Assembly: GCF_963677195.1 (NCBI RefSeq)
Contig: NZ_OY781918.1
Span: 1,724,923 to 1,788,922, forward strand
Source: an uncultured Marinifilum sp.
Lineage (GTDB): Bacteria > Bacteroidota > Bacteroidia > Bacteroidales > Marinifilaceae
Length of the DNA stretch: 64,000 nucleotides
Reading direction: 5' to 3'
Shown here: positions 8,358 through 17,435 of the stretch, piece by piece
How the letters are laid out: each line of letters begins with the position of its first letter
How positions within the stretch are numbered: position 1 is the stretch's first letter
Made by a program: the position numbers and the translations under genes
The notes under the pieces: model-generated
Database searches by the model: none
The model's input: the letters and a program-made list of their open reading frames with translations, nothing else
What the model was told of the DNA's origin: nothing

Positions 8358-9668
8358 ATGAAATTTTATAATAGAGAAAAAGAAATAGCTCAACTACATA
8401 AGATTGAGAAGAAATCTAGAAAGACAGCACAAATGACTTTTATGCTTGGTCGCAGACGTATTGGTAAAACAAGTTTGCTGATAAAAGCGACACAAGAGTA
8501 TAAAACGCTTTATTTTTTTGTATCTAAAAAAAGTGAATCGCTTTTGTGTGAAGAATTCACTGATGAGATAAGGAATAAACTGGGTGTTGATATTTATGGA
8601 GAACTCAAATCATTCAAAGATGTATTTGGTTATCTGATGGATTTATCGACCAAACAGAATTTTACTCTTATTATCGACGAATTTCAGGAATTTAATTCCA
8701 TTAACTCTTCCATATATAGCGAAATGCAGAATATCTGGGATTCGAAGAAGAATCAATCATCTATTAATTTATTGCTATGTGGTTCAGTTTATTCTTTGAT
8801 GTCGAAGATATTTGAGAATTCTAAAGAGCCTCTTTTTGGAAGAGCTACGGCAAGAATTCATCTCAAAGCTTTTACTATAAATACGCTTAAAGAAATACTA
8901 TCTGATTTTCATCCAGAATATACTAAAGAAGATTTATTAGCATTCTATCTTGTAACAGGAGGTGTTGCTAAGTATGTTGAAATGTTGGTTGAAGAAGAGT
9001 CTTTTACGAAAGAGGATATTATTGATGATGTATTTTCTGATAATTCTCTTTTCATTGATGAAGGTAAGAATGTATTGATTGATGAATTTGGAAAGGATTA
9101 TGGTAATTATTTCTCGATACTTTCATTAATCGCATCTTCCAAAACATCGAGAACTGAAATAGAATCTGTTCTTGAGATCAATGTTGGTGGTTTTCTGAAC
9201 AGATTAGAGAGTGATTATGGTTTGATAGAAAAGGTAAAGCCAATTTTTTCTAAGCCAAATAGTAGATCGATTAAATATCAAATAAAAGATAACTTTTTAA
9301 ACTTTTGGTTTCGATTTATTTATAAGCACAGAAGTGCTGTAGAAATTGGTAATATCGATTATATCAAAAATATAGTTGAGAGAGATTATAATGTATATTC
9401 TGGCCGCATACTTGAAAAGTATTTTACCGATAAAATGATGCAAGATGGAGTATATTCTGATATTGGTACTTATTGGGAAAAGGGAAACAATAATGAGATA
9501 GATATTGTTGCAGTTAATGAATTCGAGAAACGTTTGGTTCTTGCTGAAGTGAAAAGGAATAAGGATAAAATTAAAATGAATATTTTACAGCAAAAGGCAT
9601 CCTCTTTAGTTAAGAATTTTAGTAGATATTCTATTGAATACATTCCATTGTCTTTAGATGAAATGTAA
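8358..9668 (+). CDS. Archaeal-type AAA ATPase with DUF234 nuclease-like C-terminus
   Basis: A 436-residue protein of the ATPase_2/DUF234 group, abundant in archaea and patchy in Bacteroidota. Walker A is GRRRIGKTS (31-39) and Walker B is LIIDEF (104-109). A winged-helix region follows, then the DUF234 core (FWFRFIYKHRSAVEIG). The C-terminal NEIDIVAVN ... VLAEVKRNKDK looks like a PD-(D/E)xK nuclease core. The role of the family is not settled; toxin-like or mobile-element roles have been suggested. It has a textbook AAAGGAGG ribosome binding site, unusual in this phylum and consistent with horizontal origin. It is the only plus-strand gene in its part of the island and has its own palindromic operator. 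Confidence 0.85.
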   Translation: MKFYNREKEIAQLHKIEKKSRKTAQMTFMLGRRRIGKTSLLIKATQEYKTLYFFVSKKSESLLCEEFTDEIRNKLGVDIYGELKSFKDVFGYLMDLSTKQNFTLIIDEFQEFNSINSSIYSEMQNIWDSKKNQSSINLLLCGSVYSLMSKIFENSKEPLFGRATARIHLKAFTINTLKEILSDFHPEYTKEDLLAFYLVTGGVAKYVEMLVEEESFTKEDIIDDVFSDNSLFIDEGKNVLIDEFGKDYGNYFSILSLIASSKTSRTEIESVLEINVGGFLNRLESDYGLIEKVKPIFSKPNSRSIKYQIKDNFLNFWFRFIYKHRSAVEIGNIDYIKNIVERDYNVYSGRILEKYFTDKMMQDGVYSDIGTYWEKGNNNEIDIVAVNEFEKRLVLAEVKRNKDKIKMNILQQKASSLVKNFSRYSIEYIPLSLDEM

Positions 9669-9685
9669 CTTTTAAATTAATATTG

Positions 9686-9974
9686 TTAGAGCTTTATTAA
9701 TTCATTTTTTTTGAGCTCTTCGTTTGGTCACTTTCACTGTTTTTTCCAATCTTGCAATAGGAATATTTATTATTCAAACGCTATATATAATTACTTTCAT
9801 TAACATACGTGGGCGATAACCAGTACAACCTCCAGCTTTGTAAGTAGATATTATTTGCGAAATTTCTAATTGATTAACAATAGAGCTTACTTATCGAACT
9901 GGAGAATTCCCTGGAATGTAAGAATCAAGTCGTTCAGGAAACATACTTACCTGACCTTGATTATATTCTTTAAA
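9686..9974 (-). pseudogene. IS1182-like transposase relic (N-terminal part)
   Basis: Reading the minus strand from about 9974 gives FKEYNQGQVSMFPERLDSYI, then PGNSPVR, an in-frame stop, SSIVNQLEISQIISTYKAGG and YRPRMLMKVIIYSV before another stop. This matches the N-terminus of IS1182-family transposases, including the usual Y-K-x-G-G ... Y-x-P-x-M-L-L-K-V motif. After a large deletion a short charged helical piece (NEELKKNELIKL) can be read in another frame. The copy is dead: an internal stop, missing catalytic domain, probable frameshift. No intact terminal repeats were recognised. The rest of the gap up to 10062 holds nothing else recognisable. Confidence 0.7.
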
Positions 9975-10062
9975 TTAGGTTTTCTTATATAATAAGGTGT
10001 TGATAATTAGTAATTTACTGAAGTGAGAATCATTTCATTTGTATCAATATCAAATGCTTGTG

Positions 10063-10099
10063 TAAAAAAATAAGGGCATCCATTTTTGGACGCCCTTAT
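10063..10099 (-). terminator. Terminator after the small Ala/Ser-rich gene
   Basis: On the minus strand, ATAAGGGCGTCC pairs with GGATGCCCTTAT (one mismatched pair) around an AAAAAT loop, followed by a run of seven T. It lies 9 bp past the stop of the 45-residue gene. Confidence 0.75.
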
Positions 10100-10107
10100 C
10101 GTTCAAA

Positions 10108-10245
10108 TTACTTCTTAGAACTCTTTGCTGCGGCACTTGTTGCTCTTGCAGCAAAACTACCTTTACTAACTTTTCCTCCCGATGATTTAGCTGCTGCAGA
10201 TTGAATTCTTGCTGCTGCGGTCGATGTCATTTTTGTTTTTCCCAT
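10108..10245 (-). CDS. Small seed-maturation-protein-like (SMP/LEA-type) protein, 45 residues
   Basis: Start ATG at 10243-10245, stop at 10108. The protein has two copies of one motif: STAAARIQSAAAKSSGG and SFAARATSAAAKSSKK. The A-A-R-I-Q-S-A pattern followed by Gly-Gly and F-A-x-R-A-x-S-A resembles the seed maturation protein (SMP) domain of plant late-embryogenesis proteins. Similar tiny proteins occur scattered through bacteria, and a desiccation or stress role is inferred only from that resemblance. It is cationic and Ala/Ser/Lys-rich. It has its own terminator and probably shares a promoter with the next small gene upstream. Confidence 0.65.
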   Translation of the reverse strand: MGKTKMTSTAAARIQSAAAKSSGGKVSKGSFAARATSAAAKSSKK

Positions 10246-10282
10246 TTTTTGAAATTTTAAAATTGTTAATAACTACTTTTAA

Positions 10283-10390
10283 CTAATTACCATTTCTGCT
10301 CGATTCATAAACATCACTGTTAGGGTTTAGTTGATCAGCATGGTTGTCAAGATCATCTTGTGTGTAATCGTAATCTGGATCTAAGGCCAT
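10283..10390 (-). CDS. Conserved tiny acidic protein, 35 residues
   Basis: Start at 10388-10390, stop at 10283-10285. The sequence opens MALDPDYDYTQDDLDN and continues HADQLNPNSDVYESSR. A D-N-x-x-x-Q-L-N-P-N-x-x-x-Y-x-x-S-R pattern recurs in unnamed small proteins of many bacteria; that is memory, not a search. Function unknown. It lies 37 bp upstream of the SMP-like gene on the same strand, and the two probably form a small stress-type unit divergent from the 266-residue gene. Confidence 0.55.
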   Translation of the reverse strand: MALDPDYDYTQDDLDNHADQLNPNSDVYESSRNGN

Positions 10391-10612
10391 AATTTTGTTT
10401 TTTAGTATTAATGTGATTTAAATTCACTGTCAAAAGTAAGAGCTGGTAAAAAAGCCAATCTAAAAAATCCACGGTAATTCAAAAGGAATTGTTGCTTTGT
10501 CACTGTAAGAGATAGTATTCTAAAGAGTTGCTGAATATGAAAAAAAATTAATTACAGTGAAGAATTAAGGAGTATGTAAGTTAATTTAGTACCGGAATTT
10601 AATTATGAAAGT

Positions 10613-11413
10613 ATGTTACAATTTCTAGAATCGGTTTTACCAACAATGAAACCGGAAATTTCAAGTAAAATATTTAATCAATTGCTTGTTGCAAGGTTTG
10701 GTAGTCGTAAAAAAGCTCAAAATGAGGTCTTGAAAATATCCAATAATGGAGCCATTGATGATGACGGATTTCAGGTACTGTTAAAAATGATTTTTTTTGA
10801 ACAGCTGCAGAAGTTATTGTTATGTTTTATGGGAGGTAAAGATTATAAAGGCCTTATTAAATCTGTTACTCAGCTAGAGGAATTAAATTTGTTCGAAGGT
10901 CTTACTTTAAATGAGAAAAGATGCTTTCTTGTTTATTTAGAACGCATACTCTCAAATGAGTTTTTTACTCAGTTGCCAATTTTTGAATCTAAACGGAATT
11001 CAAAAAAACAGATCTTTAATGAGATAACAAATTCAAATATTACCAATAAAGATGAGATAGCCCAAGAAATTGGTATTGATAAAACAACTCTCAATAAATG
11101 GTTATTTCATTATTTCGGCAATCGTTTCGATGGTAAAAGAAAGATTACATTCGAGGAATATATCGAAATTATGCAAAAATTCTCTTTAGGGGAAAATGAA
11201 ACGAAAACTTCTATCGGTCAAAATACATCTGCATATTCCGACCGCTTGGAAAATGATTTGGTTCATAACAGAAGTAGTCTGCTGAAAGAAGAAGAATTGG
11301 AAGATCTAAATTTTAAATCGTTAAAAGATAATCTGGTAAAGCAGGAAAAGGATTCTGATATGAAAAAAATACCTTATAGATTAAAAGACAAGATTGTGAA
11401 AGATTTGAGTTGA
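10613..11413 (+). CDS. Hypothetical protein with a possible HTH segment, 266 residues
   Basis: Not assigned to a family. Residues about 125-170 (NEITNSNITNKDEIAQEIG, then IDKTTLNKWLFHYFG) look like a helix-turn-helix, so DNA binding is plausible. The N-terminal half is helical and rich in Leu/Phe. The C-terminal 70 residues are charged and probably disordered. There is no signal peptide or membrane segment. It is divergent from the two tiny genes, separated by about 220 bp, and its stop is 3 bp from the stop of the convergent putAbiC-like gene. It could regulate its neighbours, but nothing in the sequence proves that. Confidence 0.55.
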   Translation: MLQFLESVLPTMKPEISSKIFNQLLVARFGSRKKAQNEVLKISNNGAIDDDGFQVLLKMIFFEQLQKLLLCFMGGKDYKGLIKSVTQLEELNLFEGLTLNEKRCFLVYLERILSNEFFTQLPIFESKRNSKKQIFNEITNSNITNKDEIAQEIGIDKTTLNKWLFHYFGNRFDGKRKITFEEYIEIMQKFSLGENETKTSIGQNTSAYSDRLENDLVHNRSSLLKEEELEDLNFKSLKDNLVKQEKDSDMKKIPYRLKDKIVKDLS

Positions 11414-11416
11414 TCG

Positions 11417-12442
11417 TTATTTTTGTATAAGATCCGAAACCATATTTTTAGGCATGTTTTTGGTGAGTTTGGTTTCCGTGATTAGTTTGTGTTTTTTATC
11501 GTTGGTGAGTTCCCAATCTCTACCTAAGCATGATTGTGAATTAATATAGAAAAGAACCTGTTCATACGTGCTTAGTTGAGTTCTTAAAATCTTATAATAA
11601 TCTTGTCTTTCTTTCTCACTTAAAATCGAATCATTATAAATGAAGTTTACGAAGTGGAATAGATGTCTGAAATAATGATCTAATCGATGAAGATGACCGC
11701 CAAAGAAATAAATGTACTTCTTTTTAGGGTAGGAATTCTTGATGTTGGATAATTTTCTCATAGCATGATTTTGATCTGTGTTAATTGTCATTATTTCAAA
11801 ATCTGTTTTATTGAATGCTGATGAATAGTGAACAGGAAACAGTCTGAAGTGCTTAATAATATCATTGATAAAATCGAGGGAATAGTTCTTTTTAAGTGTT
11901 TCTGTTAGGTCCAGCTTAGCTTCGGAAGATACACCGTGATAGGTAATAATGTATGCTATTTCAGATTTACAAAAGTCATTTAATTTAACTCCTTTTGAAA
12001 ACTTGTTGTAATGCTTAGTGCTGGTATTTTTAAGTTTATCTTTAATGTCACCTTTTTCAGGAATGTTCTCATAATAATCAAGAATCTGCTTAGCTAATTT
12101 GTATTGCCTGTAAATAATCATGAAACATTTCTTTCCATGGACTATTTTGTTTTGATTAGTTCTTAAGGCAAAAGGGTTAGTCAATTCGATTTCATTAGAG
12201 TTGGTATGATGATATTTTAAGAGTTCGAAAAATCGAGTGTTGATTTTTTCTTTTTTACTATCAGTATACTGAAACATTAGAGTTATTAATAAAAAGACTA
12301 CTGTTGCTACTGTCCCGTAGCTTGCAACTTTAGTTACATCAATTTCATTTGTAAATCCAGTTTGTCCAAGTAAATATCCTCCAGAGAAGAAAAGTATTGA
12401 TAATAGTAGAATTCCAAACTTATTGAGATATCTTTTGAGCAT
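11417..12442 (-). CDS. Putative phage abortive infection protein, putAbiC-like
   Basis: A 341-residue membrane protein with two N-terminal transmembrane helices (about 9-27 and 41-58) and a cytoplasmic domain. FFELLKYHHTNSNEI (about 71-85) and GGHLHRLDHYFRHLFHFVNF (near 248-267), then LRTQLSTYEQVLFYINS, are the pattern of the putAbiC family. That family is annotated as a phage abortive infection protein; the biochemical activity is not established. It is the last gene of the restriction operon, 29 bp after the tail-anchored unknown gene. The catalytic-looking GHxHRLxHYFRHL block is intact. Confidence 0.8.
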   Translation of the reverse strand: MLKRYLNKFGILLLSILFFSGGYLLGQTGFTNEIDVTKVASYGTVATVVFLLITLMFQYTDSKKEKINTRFFELLKYHHTNSNEIELTNPFALRTNQNKIVHGKKCFMIIYRQYKLAKQILDYYENIPEKGDIKDKLKNTSTKHYNKFSKGVKLNDFCKSEIAYIITYHGVSSEAKLDLTETLKKNYSLDFINDIIKHFRLFPVHYSSAFNKTDFEIMTINTDQNHAMRKLSNIKNSYPKKKYIYFFGGHLHRLDHYFRHLFHFVNFIYNDSILSEKERQDYYKILRTQLSTYEQVLFYINSQSCLGRDWELTNDKKHKLITETKLTKNMPKNMVSDLIQK

Positions 12443-12471
12443 TTTGGTCTTATTGTAAAAAGATTAAAATA

Positions 12472-13056
12472 TTAGTTGTTAGCATAGACAAGTATTATCG
12501 CTATGATAATAATAAATAGAATTAGAAAGGTCATTGCGTTTGAAAGTCCCGTATCATCATTATTAATATTTGATTCAACTGGATCTTGTTTTGTAACTTG
12601 AGATTCAATATTTATTTTAGGTTTATCTTGAATTTTAATTACTTCTTTTTCCTTAATAATTAAATATTTATTCTCAAGATATTCTAACAGACCATTCAAT
12701 GTTTTAGCTGCTTCAGGAACAACATCTTCGTCAATTAGAAATGCATATTCTGTTTTTCCATCAACTTTTAGCGCTAAAACTGAGCTATCAGCAAAGCCAT
12801 GCTTAAACATTCTAGATTCAGTTTTGGTATCTATTAATAATGTGTTGTGGTCAATTAATTCCCAAGTCCCTTTTTCAACATTACCATTTCTTGAAATCAA
12901 TAACTGATTGTCTTTCTGACGAAAGATAAAAACAGTTTTTTCTGAATTAGTTTCATCAATTACAGTCCAATGATGTTTTGTCAAAATTGAGGAGCTATCT
13001 AATTTCTTACTATAAGATAGAATTTGTGGAATTAGATTTGAAAAATATGTTTTCAT
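12472..13056 (-). CDS. Hypothetical tail-anchored protein in the restriction operon
   Basis: Not recognised. The 194 residues form a soluble N-terminal domain of alternating strands (HHWTVIDETNSEKTVFIF, NQLLISRNGNVEKGTWELI, HNTLLIDTKTESRMF). This looks like a small beta-sandwich or lipocalin-like fold. A charged linker follows, then a single C-terminal hydrophobic helix (about 172-190, AMTFLILFIIIIAIILVY). There is no signal peptide, so a cytoplasmic domain tethered to the membrane is likely. It lies between hsdR (23 bp) and the putAbiC-like membrane protein (30 bp) on the same strand, so it may partner with one of them. Confidence 0.6.
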   Translation of the reverse strand: MKTYFSNLIPQILSYSKKLDSSSILTKHHWTVIDETNSEKTVFIFRQKDNQLLISRNGNVEKGTWELIDHNTLLIDTKTESRMFKHGFADSSVLALKVDGKTEYAFLIDEDVVPEAAKTLNGLLEYLENKYLIIKEKEVIKIQDKPKINIESQVTKQDPVESNINNDDTGLSNAMTFLILFIIIIAIILVYANN

Positions 13057-13079
13057 TTTAATTTATCTTCTAATTGATT

Positions 13080-16000
13080 CTATATTTTCTGATACTTCTT
13101 AAAATTCTCAGCCTGTTCAAAAATTTCCTTGTACACTTCATCACGGTCAACTGGAGGATAGTCGTTTTCGGCTAATAGGATGATTAAGCCAACCTTTAGT
13201 TCGGCTTTGATATCGTCGCGTTTGCTCCAGTCGGTGTATTTGGCTTTGTCGTCCACAACATCTTTTACCTTTTTTGCTAATTCCACTAGCTTATCTTCAG
13301 GATAATTGAAATCGTATTTGTGAGCCAAGGATTTTAAGATGTCGTAGAAGGCTTTTTCTTCGAAGTCGATACCCATTTCATTGAAAGATTCTTTTTCCTT
13401 TCTCAGAGCATGATAGAGGTCAATAATCTCATCGGTGAAATCTTCAAGAACTTCACTTCGCAATACATCATCTTCCTTGCGTTCATTGTATTTGCTTACC
13501 AAATCAGTCATTTTCTTCGAGAAATCAATTCCCTTAATTTTGTTGACCTTTTTAAAATCCTGAATGGCTTTTGCCAGCAATTGCTGCAGCAACTTGATTT
13601 TTGTGTTCGGTAGCTTTATTTTTTCGATTTTAGCCAGGTAATCATCTTCGAAAATATCAGTCTGACTTTCATTTTGGTCTCCAAGCTTGAAAATTTCTTC
13701 TACTCCATCACTAAGCAGTGCTTCCTTAATCATTTCACGCACTTTTGCATTCATTTGTGCTGTGTCAGGTGCATTTCCTTTGGTTAGTTTAAAAACAATG
13801 GATCGTACCGCCATATAAAAGTGAATGTGATCTCGCTCCATCTCATTCAGTTTTTCACTACCTGAACAAATATCGTAGGCTGCTTTCAGGCGTTTCACTA
13901 AATACATGAATCGTTTCTCAATTTCCTGAGTGACCTGCACATATTCAGCTGCCATATTCAGAGCATTTAATTGCTCTAAAGTCGATCCTTTAAAATATTT
14001 TGAAGTATCAAATTTGTAAAAGATTTTGGCAAGAAGATCCAAATGATCTTTTACTACCACAACGGACTGCTCAATATCTTCGAAATTCTGACTGTCGGCT
14101 TTGTTGTAATGAGCCAATGCCAGATTCATTTGTTTTTTTATTCCAATATAATCGACTACCAAACCTTTGGTTTTGCCCTCAAACTTTCGATTAACACGAG
14201 AAATGGTTTGAATCAAGTTGTGTCGCTGAATCGGTTTATCTATGTAAATGGTATCCAAAAAAGGAACATCGAATCCAGTTAGCCACATATCAACAACAAT
14301 GGCAATTTTAAAGTTCGATTTACCATTTTTGAATTGTCGGTCCAGTTCTTTTCGATACTCTTTGGTACCCAATAATTCATATAATTCTTTCGGATCATCT
14401 TTACCACGAGTCATGATCATTTTTACACGCTCCATGGGTTTGATTTCCTTCTTTTCATTATCGCTTAATTGGCTACCAGCTTCACATGTTAACACTTCGG
14501 CCCATTCGGGACGTAATACAATAACATTCTTGTAAAATTCATAAGCAATTTTTCTACTACTGCACACAAACATTGCTTTTCCTTTTACCGAAGAGCCTTC
14601 GTTTACACGTTTTTCGTAGTGTTTTACAAAATCTTCAGCCAATACTTTCAATCGATCTGGGTCCCCAATAATGGTATTCATATTGGTGGTAGCCTTCTTG
14701 CTTTCTTCTATCTGATAATCATTAGCACCTTCTTCTGCGCATTCATTGTAATATTCTTCAATCTTCTGAAGTGCTGAATTGTTTAGCAATACTTTGGCTG
14801 CACGCCCTTCGTAAACAATGCGTACGGTAATTTCATCTTTTACCGATTCGGTCATGGTATAGGCATCAACCACTTCACCAAATACGTCTAAGGTTGCATC
14901 AACCGGAGTTCCAGTAAATCCAACGTAAGTAGCATTTGGCAAGGAATCGTGAAGATATTTGGCAAAACCATATGATTTAGTTACACCTTTATCAGTAATT
15001 CTTAGTTTCTGGTCCAAGTTGGTTTGGCTACGATGTGCTTCATCCGATATGCAAATCACATTGGTTCGATCAGTAAGCAATTGTGTGTCCTCTGTAAATT
15101 TGTGGATGGTGGTTAAAAATACACCTCCAGAGTTTCGTCCTTGCAGTTCCTTTCGTAAATCGGCCCGGCTTTCCACGCTAATAACCTTATTATCTCCAAT
15201 GTAATTCTTGGCACTGGTGAATTGACCTGATAACTGATCGTCTAAGTCGGTTCGGTCCGTAATCAGAACAATGGTAGGACTCGCAAAGTATTTGCTTTTC
15301 ATCAGCAAGCGAGTTAGGAAAAGCATTGTGAAACTTTTTCCGCAACCTGTGGCCCCGAAATAGGTTCCACCTTTTCCATCTCCATTCGGACGTTGGTGAA
15401 CCTTGATGTTCTCGTACAGTTTTCTTGCTGCGTAGTATTGAGGATATCGGCAAAGGATTTTTTCGTCCTTTTTAGAGGCATCTGGTAAGTAAACAAAGTT
15501 GTGAATGATATCGCACAAGCGTTCCTTTTGAAACATCCCTTTAATCATGGAGAACATGGAATCAATTCCGTCTACTTCTGTTTCGTTCCCCTCTATTTTG
15601 CGCCAGGCATAGTAAAACTCATAAGGCGCAAAAAAGGAGCCAGCTTTGTTGTTTACACCATCGCTAATCACACAAAAGGCATTGTATTTAAACAGTTCAG
15701 GAATATCTCGATGGTAGCGAGTTGTTAATTGTATGTATGCATCATGAATTGTCGCTTCGGGACGAATAGCCGATTTAAACTCAAAAACCACCATTGGCAA
15801 TCCATTGATATACAAAATACCATCGGGAATGCGTTTCTGGTAGCCTTCAATTTCTAGTTGATTTACAATTTTGTAAATGTTCCGGTCCGATTTGCTAGTA
15901 TATTCTTCTTGTTGATCAGCTGCAATTGTAATTGCTTCTTGGCTTGTAGAAAAGGAGGCCAAAACTACTTCCGGAAAATCCATCAATTGAATGTACAGGT

Positions 16001-16301
16001 CCTTTTTGCTACGATCTTCACGTTTGAAAACAAAACCGTCCATGATTTTTTTCATGATGTTCTTATTGCTCTCGTATAAATCGGAAGAAGGGAGTTTCTC
16101 TAGGTCCCGAATAATCAAATCTACCTCCGAAACAGTGAGCTCTTCTGCCATATACTTTTGCAGTAAGAATGCCTTCAAGTCTTCTTTTATCAGCACTTCT
16201 TCAGGAGTTCTTTTAATAGTTGCTCCGAAAACATGCGGTATCTTCTCCTGTTCCAGAAGTTCAATAAAAGCTTGCTCTAATTTTTCTTCGGTAAATTTCA
16301 T
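13080..16301 (-). CDS. hsdR: Type I restriction enzyme R subunit
   Basis: Motor and nuclease subunit of a type I restriction-modification complex. It translocates DNA and cuts unmethylated DNA at a distance. In 1073 residues the N-terminal HSDR_N nuclease shows a PD-(D/E)xK core (P159-D160 ... E174-F-K176). Walker A is GATGCGKS (316-323), the DEAH box is at 420-423, and the helicase C domain has VDMWLTGFDVPFLDTIYIDKP and the QTISRVNR motif VI. The C-terminal helical domain binds the methylase core. Length and all motifs are complete, so it should be active. In this operon it is separated from hsdM-hsdS by the TrlF-like gene and the AbiE pair. Confidence 0.96.
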   Translation of the reverse strand: MKFTEEKLEQAFIELLEQEKIPHVFGATIKRTPEEVLIKEDLKAFLLQKYMAEELTVSEVDLIIRDLEKLPSSDLYESNKNIMKKIMDGFVFKREDRSKKDLYIQLMDFPEVVLASFSTSQEAITIAADQQEEYTSKSDRNIYKIVNQLEIEGYQKRIPDGILYINGLPMVVFEFKSAIRPEATIHDAYIQLTTRYHRDIPELFKYNAFCVISDGVNNKAGSFFAPYEFYYAWRKIEGNETEVDGIDSMFSMIKGMFQKERLCDIIHNFVYLPDASKKDEKILCRYPQYYAARKLYENIKVHQRPNGDGKGGTYFGATGCGKSFTMLFLTRLLMKSKYFASPTIVLITDRTDLDDQLSGQFTSAKNYIGDNKVISVESRADLRKELQGRNSGGVFLTTIHKFTEDTQLLTDRTNVICISDEAHRSQTNLDQKLRITDKGVTKSYGFAKYLHDSLPNATYVGFTGTPVDATLDVFGEVVDAYTMTESVKDEITVRIVYEGRAAKVLLNNSALQKIEEYYNECAEEGANDYQIEESKKATTNMNTIIGDPDRLKVLAEDFVKHYEKRVNEGSSVKGKAMFVCSSRKIAYEFYKNVIVLRPEWAEVLTCEAGSQLSDNEKKEIKPMERVKMIMTRGKDDPKELYELLGTKEYRKELDRQFKNGKSNFKIAIVVDMWLTGFDVPFLDTIYIDKPIQRHNLIQTISRVNRKFEGKTKGLVVDYIGIKKQMNLALAHYNKADSQNFEDIEQSVVVVKDHLDLLAKIFYKFDTSKYFKGSTLEQLNALNMAAEYVQVTQEIEKRFMYLVKRLKAAYDICSGSEKLNEMERDHIHFYMAVRSIVFKLTKGNAPDTAQMNAKVREMIKEALLSDGVEEIFKLGDQNESQTDIFEDDYLAKIEKIKLPNTKIKLLQQLLAKAIQDFKKVNKIKGIDFSKKMTDLVSKYNERKEDDVLRSEVLEDFTDEIIDLYHALRKEKESFNEMGIDFEEKAFYDILKSLAHKYDFNYPEDKLVELAKKVKDVVDDKAKYTDWSKRDDIKAELKVGLIILLAENDYPPVDRDEVYKEIFEQAENFKKYQKI

Positions 16302-16442
16302 CTCAATATCTTCTATTTGTACATCAATTTAACAAATTGGACCACCTATTGGATCATGATCACTTAGTTACTTTTCAAATCTAAGAAATTAATGTTTTTT
16401 TATTATTATCATGATATTCAATCTATTATCTTGGTTACTCAC

Positions 16443-17435
16443 TTAGTTACTTTCTGAATTTGGATTTATGGTCCATTCAATTGTTTCTAATCTTTTACTT
16501 ACTTCAATAATTCGTTCCAGTATTTCAGTATCAGGTGGTAAAAGACCAAATACCAAGGCTTTGAAACTGTTATTGTAATTTGATTTTATCTGATCCCAAA
16601 TTTTTGTGGGATTTTTAAAAATGAGAGCTTCTTTTGGATGAAACTGGAGCCAATTATTGTTGTTTTTAAAACTTGTAACATCATCATTAGCCACTTTTAA
16701 TAATAATTCATCAAATTGATTTGAATAGAAAAAATCATTTAAATCTGTATTTGATAGTATTTTATGAATGTCGTAAGTGTGTCTTATTTTATTGCCTAAA
16801 TCAGATATCGGATTTTCTGTATGTGAGAAACGAGCCAAACTCATGATTTTTTCGCATAATGTTCTTTTTACATCCAATACCAATACTTCAAAAGGCAGTA
16901 AATTAAATGTTTTAGCCATTTCAATTTGTCCGGTATTTGCCATCATATCATAAATGTAAGAGCTGACTACTTTTTTTAGGTAAGGTTCGTGATGTCCTAG
17001 CCAGGTTGCTTCTACAACAATAACATCTCTTACATGACCATATCCTTTTGTAAATACTTTATCGAATTGATGGGCAGTTTTTCTAATTGTTCCCATTTTG
17101 TGGGTAATGCCTTCGGTTTTTACTTCGGGAATAGCAGAAGATACGATTGTTGTAATTTGCTTTAGTTTCTTCTTAAACTGGGTTGGGTTTTGATCTTCAG
17201 CTTTCAGAAGTACCAAATCGATATCTTCAGAAAAACGTTCGATTAAACCAAAACATTTCGATAGAGCTGTACCTCCTTTAAAAATGACTTCCTTACCTAT
17301 CTCGTTTGAATAAATGGTTTGCAATGCAAGCATTACCCAATAGTCTTTCTCAACAAAAATTTCCGGTAATTTTCTTTGTTGAGCTGTAACTCTTATGGCT
17401 TCGGTAAAAAGGGATTTATTTTCGTGTAGTTTCAT
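16443..17435 (-). CDS. abiEii: AbiEii-type nucleotidyltransferase toxin
   Basis: A 330-residue protein of the AbiEii/AbiGii family, the toxin of type IV AbiE systems. These are nucleotidyltransferases that arrest growth on phage infection. The DNA polymerase beta-like signature is complete: GGTALS (54-59) followed by SEDIDLVL with Asp71 and Asp73 as metal ligands. The N-terminal EKDYWVMLALQTIY is the family lead-in. It overlaps the antitoxin gene upstream by 4 bp, the usual translational coupling. About 140 bp separate it from hsdR downstream. Confidence 0.88.
   Translation of the reverse strand: MKLHENKSLFTEAIRVTAQQRKLPEIFVEKDYWVMLALQTIYSNEIGKEVIFKGGTALSKCFGLIERFSEDIDLVLLKAEDQNPTQFKKKLKQITTIVSSAIPEVKTEGITHKMGTIRKTAHQFDKVFTKGYGHVRDVIVVEATWLGHHEPYLKKVVSSYIYDMMANTGQIEMAKTFNLLPFEVLVLDVKRTLCEKIMSLARFSHTENPISDLGNKIRHTYDIHKILSNTDLNDFFYSNQFDELLLKVANDDVTSFKNNNNWLQFHPKEALIFKNPTKIWDQIKSNYNNSFKALVFGLLPPDTEILERIIEVSKRLETIEWTINPNSESN

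Noticed and set aside
15190..15496. Two frames of 60-87 codons within hsdR on the same strand.
   Set aside because: They lie in another frame of a clearly coding gene and show only out-of-frame composition.
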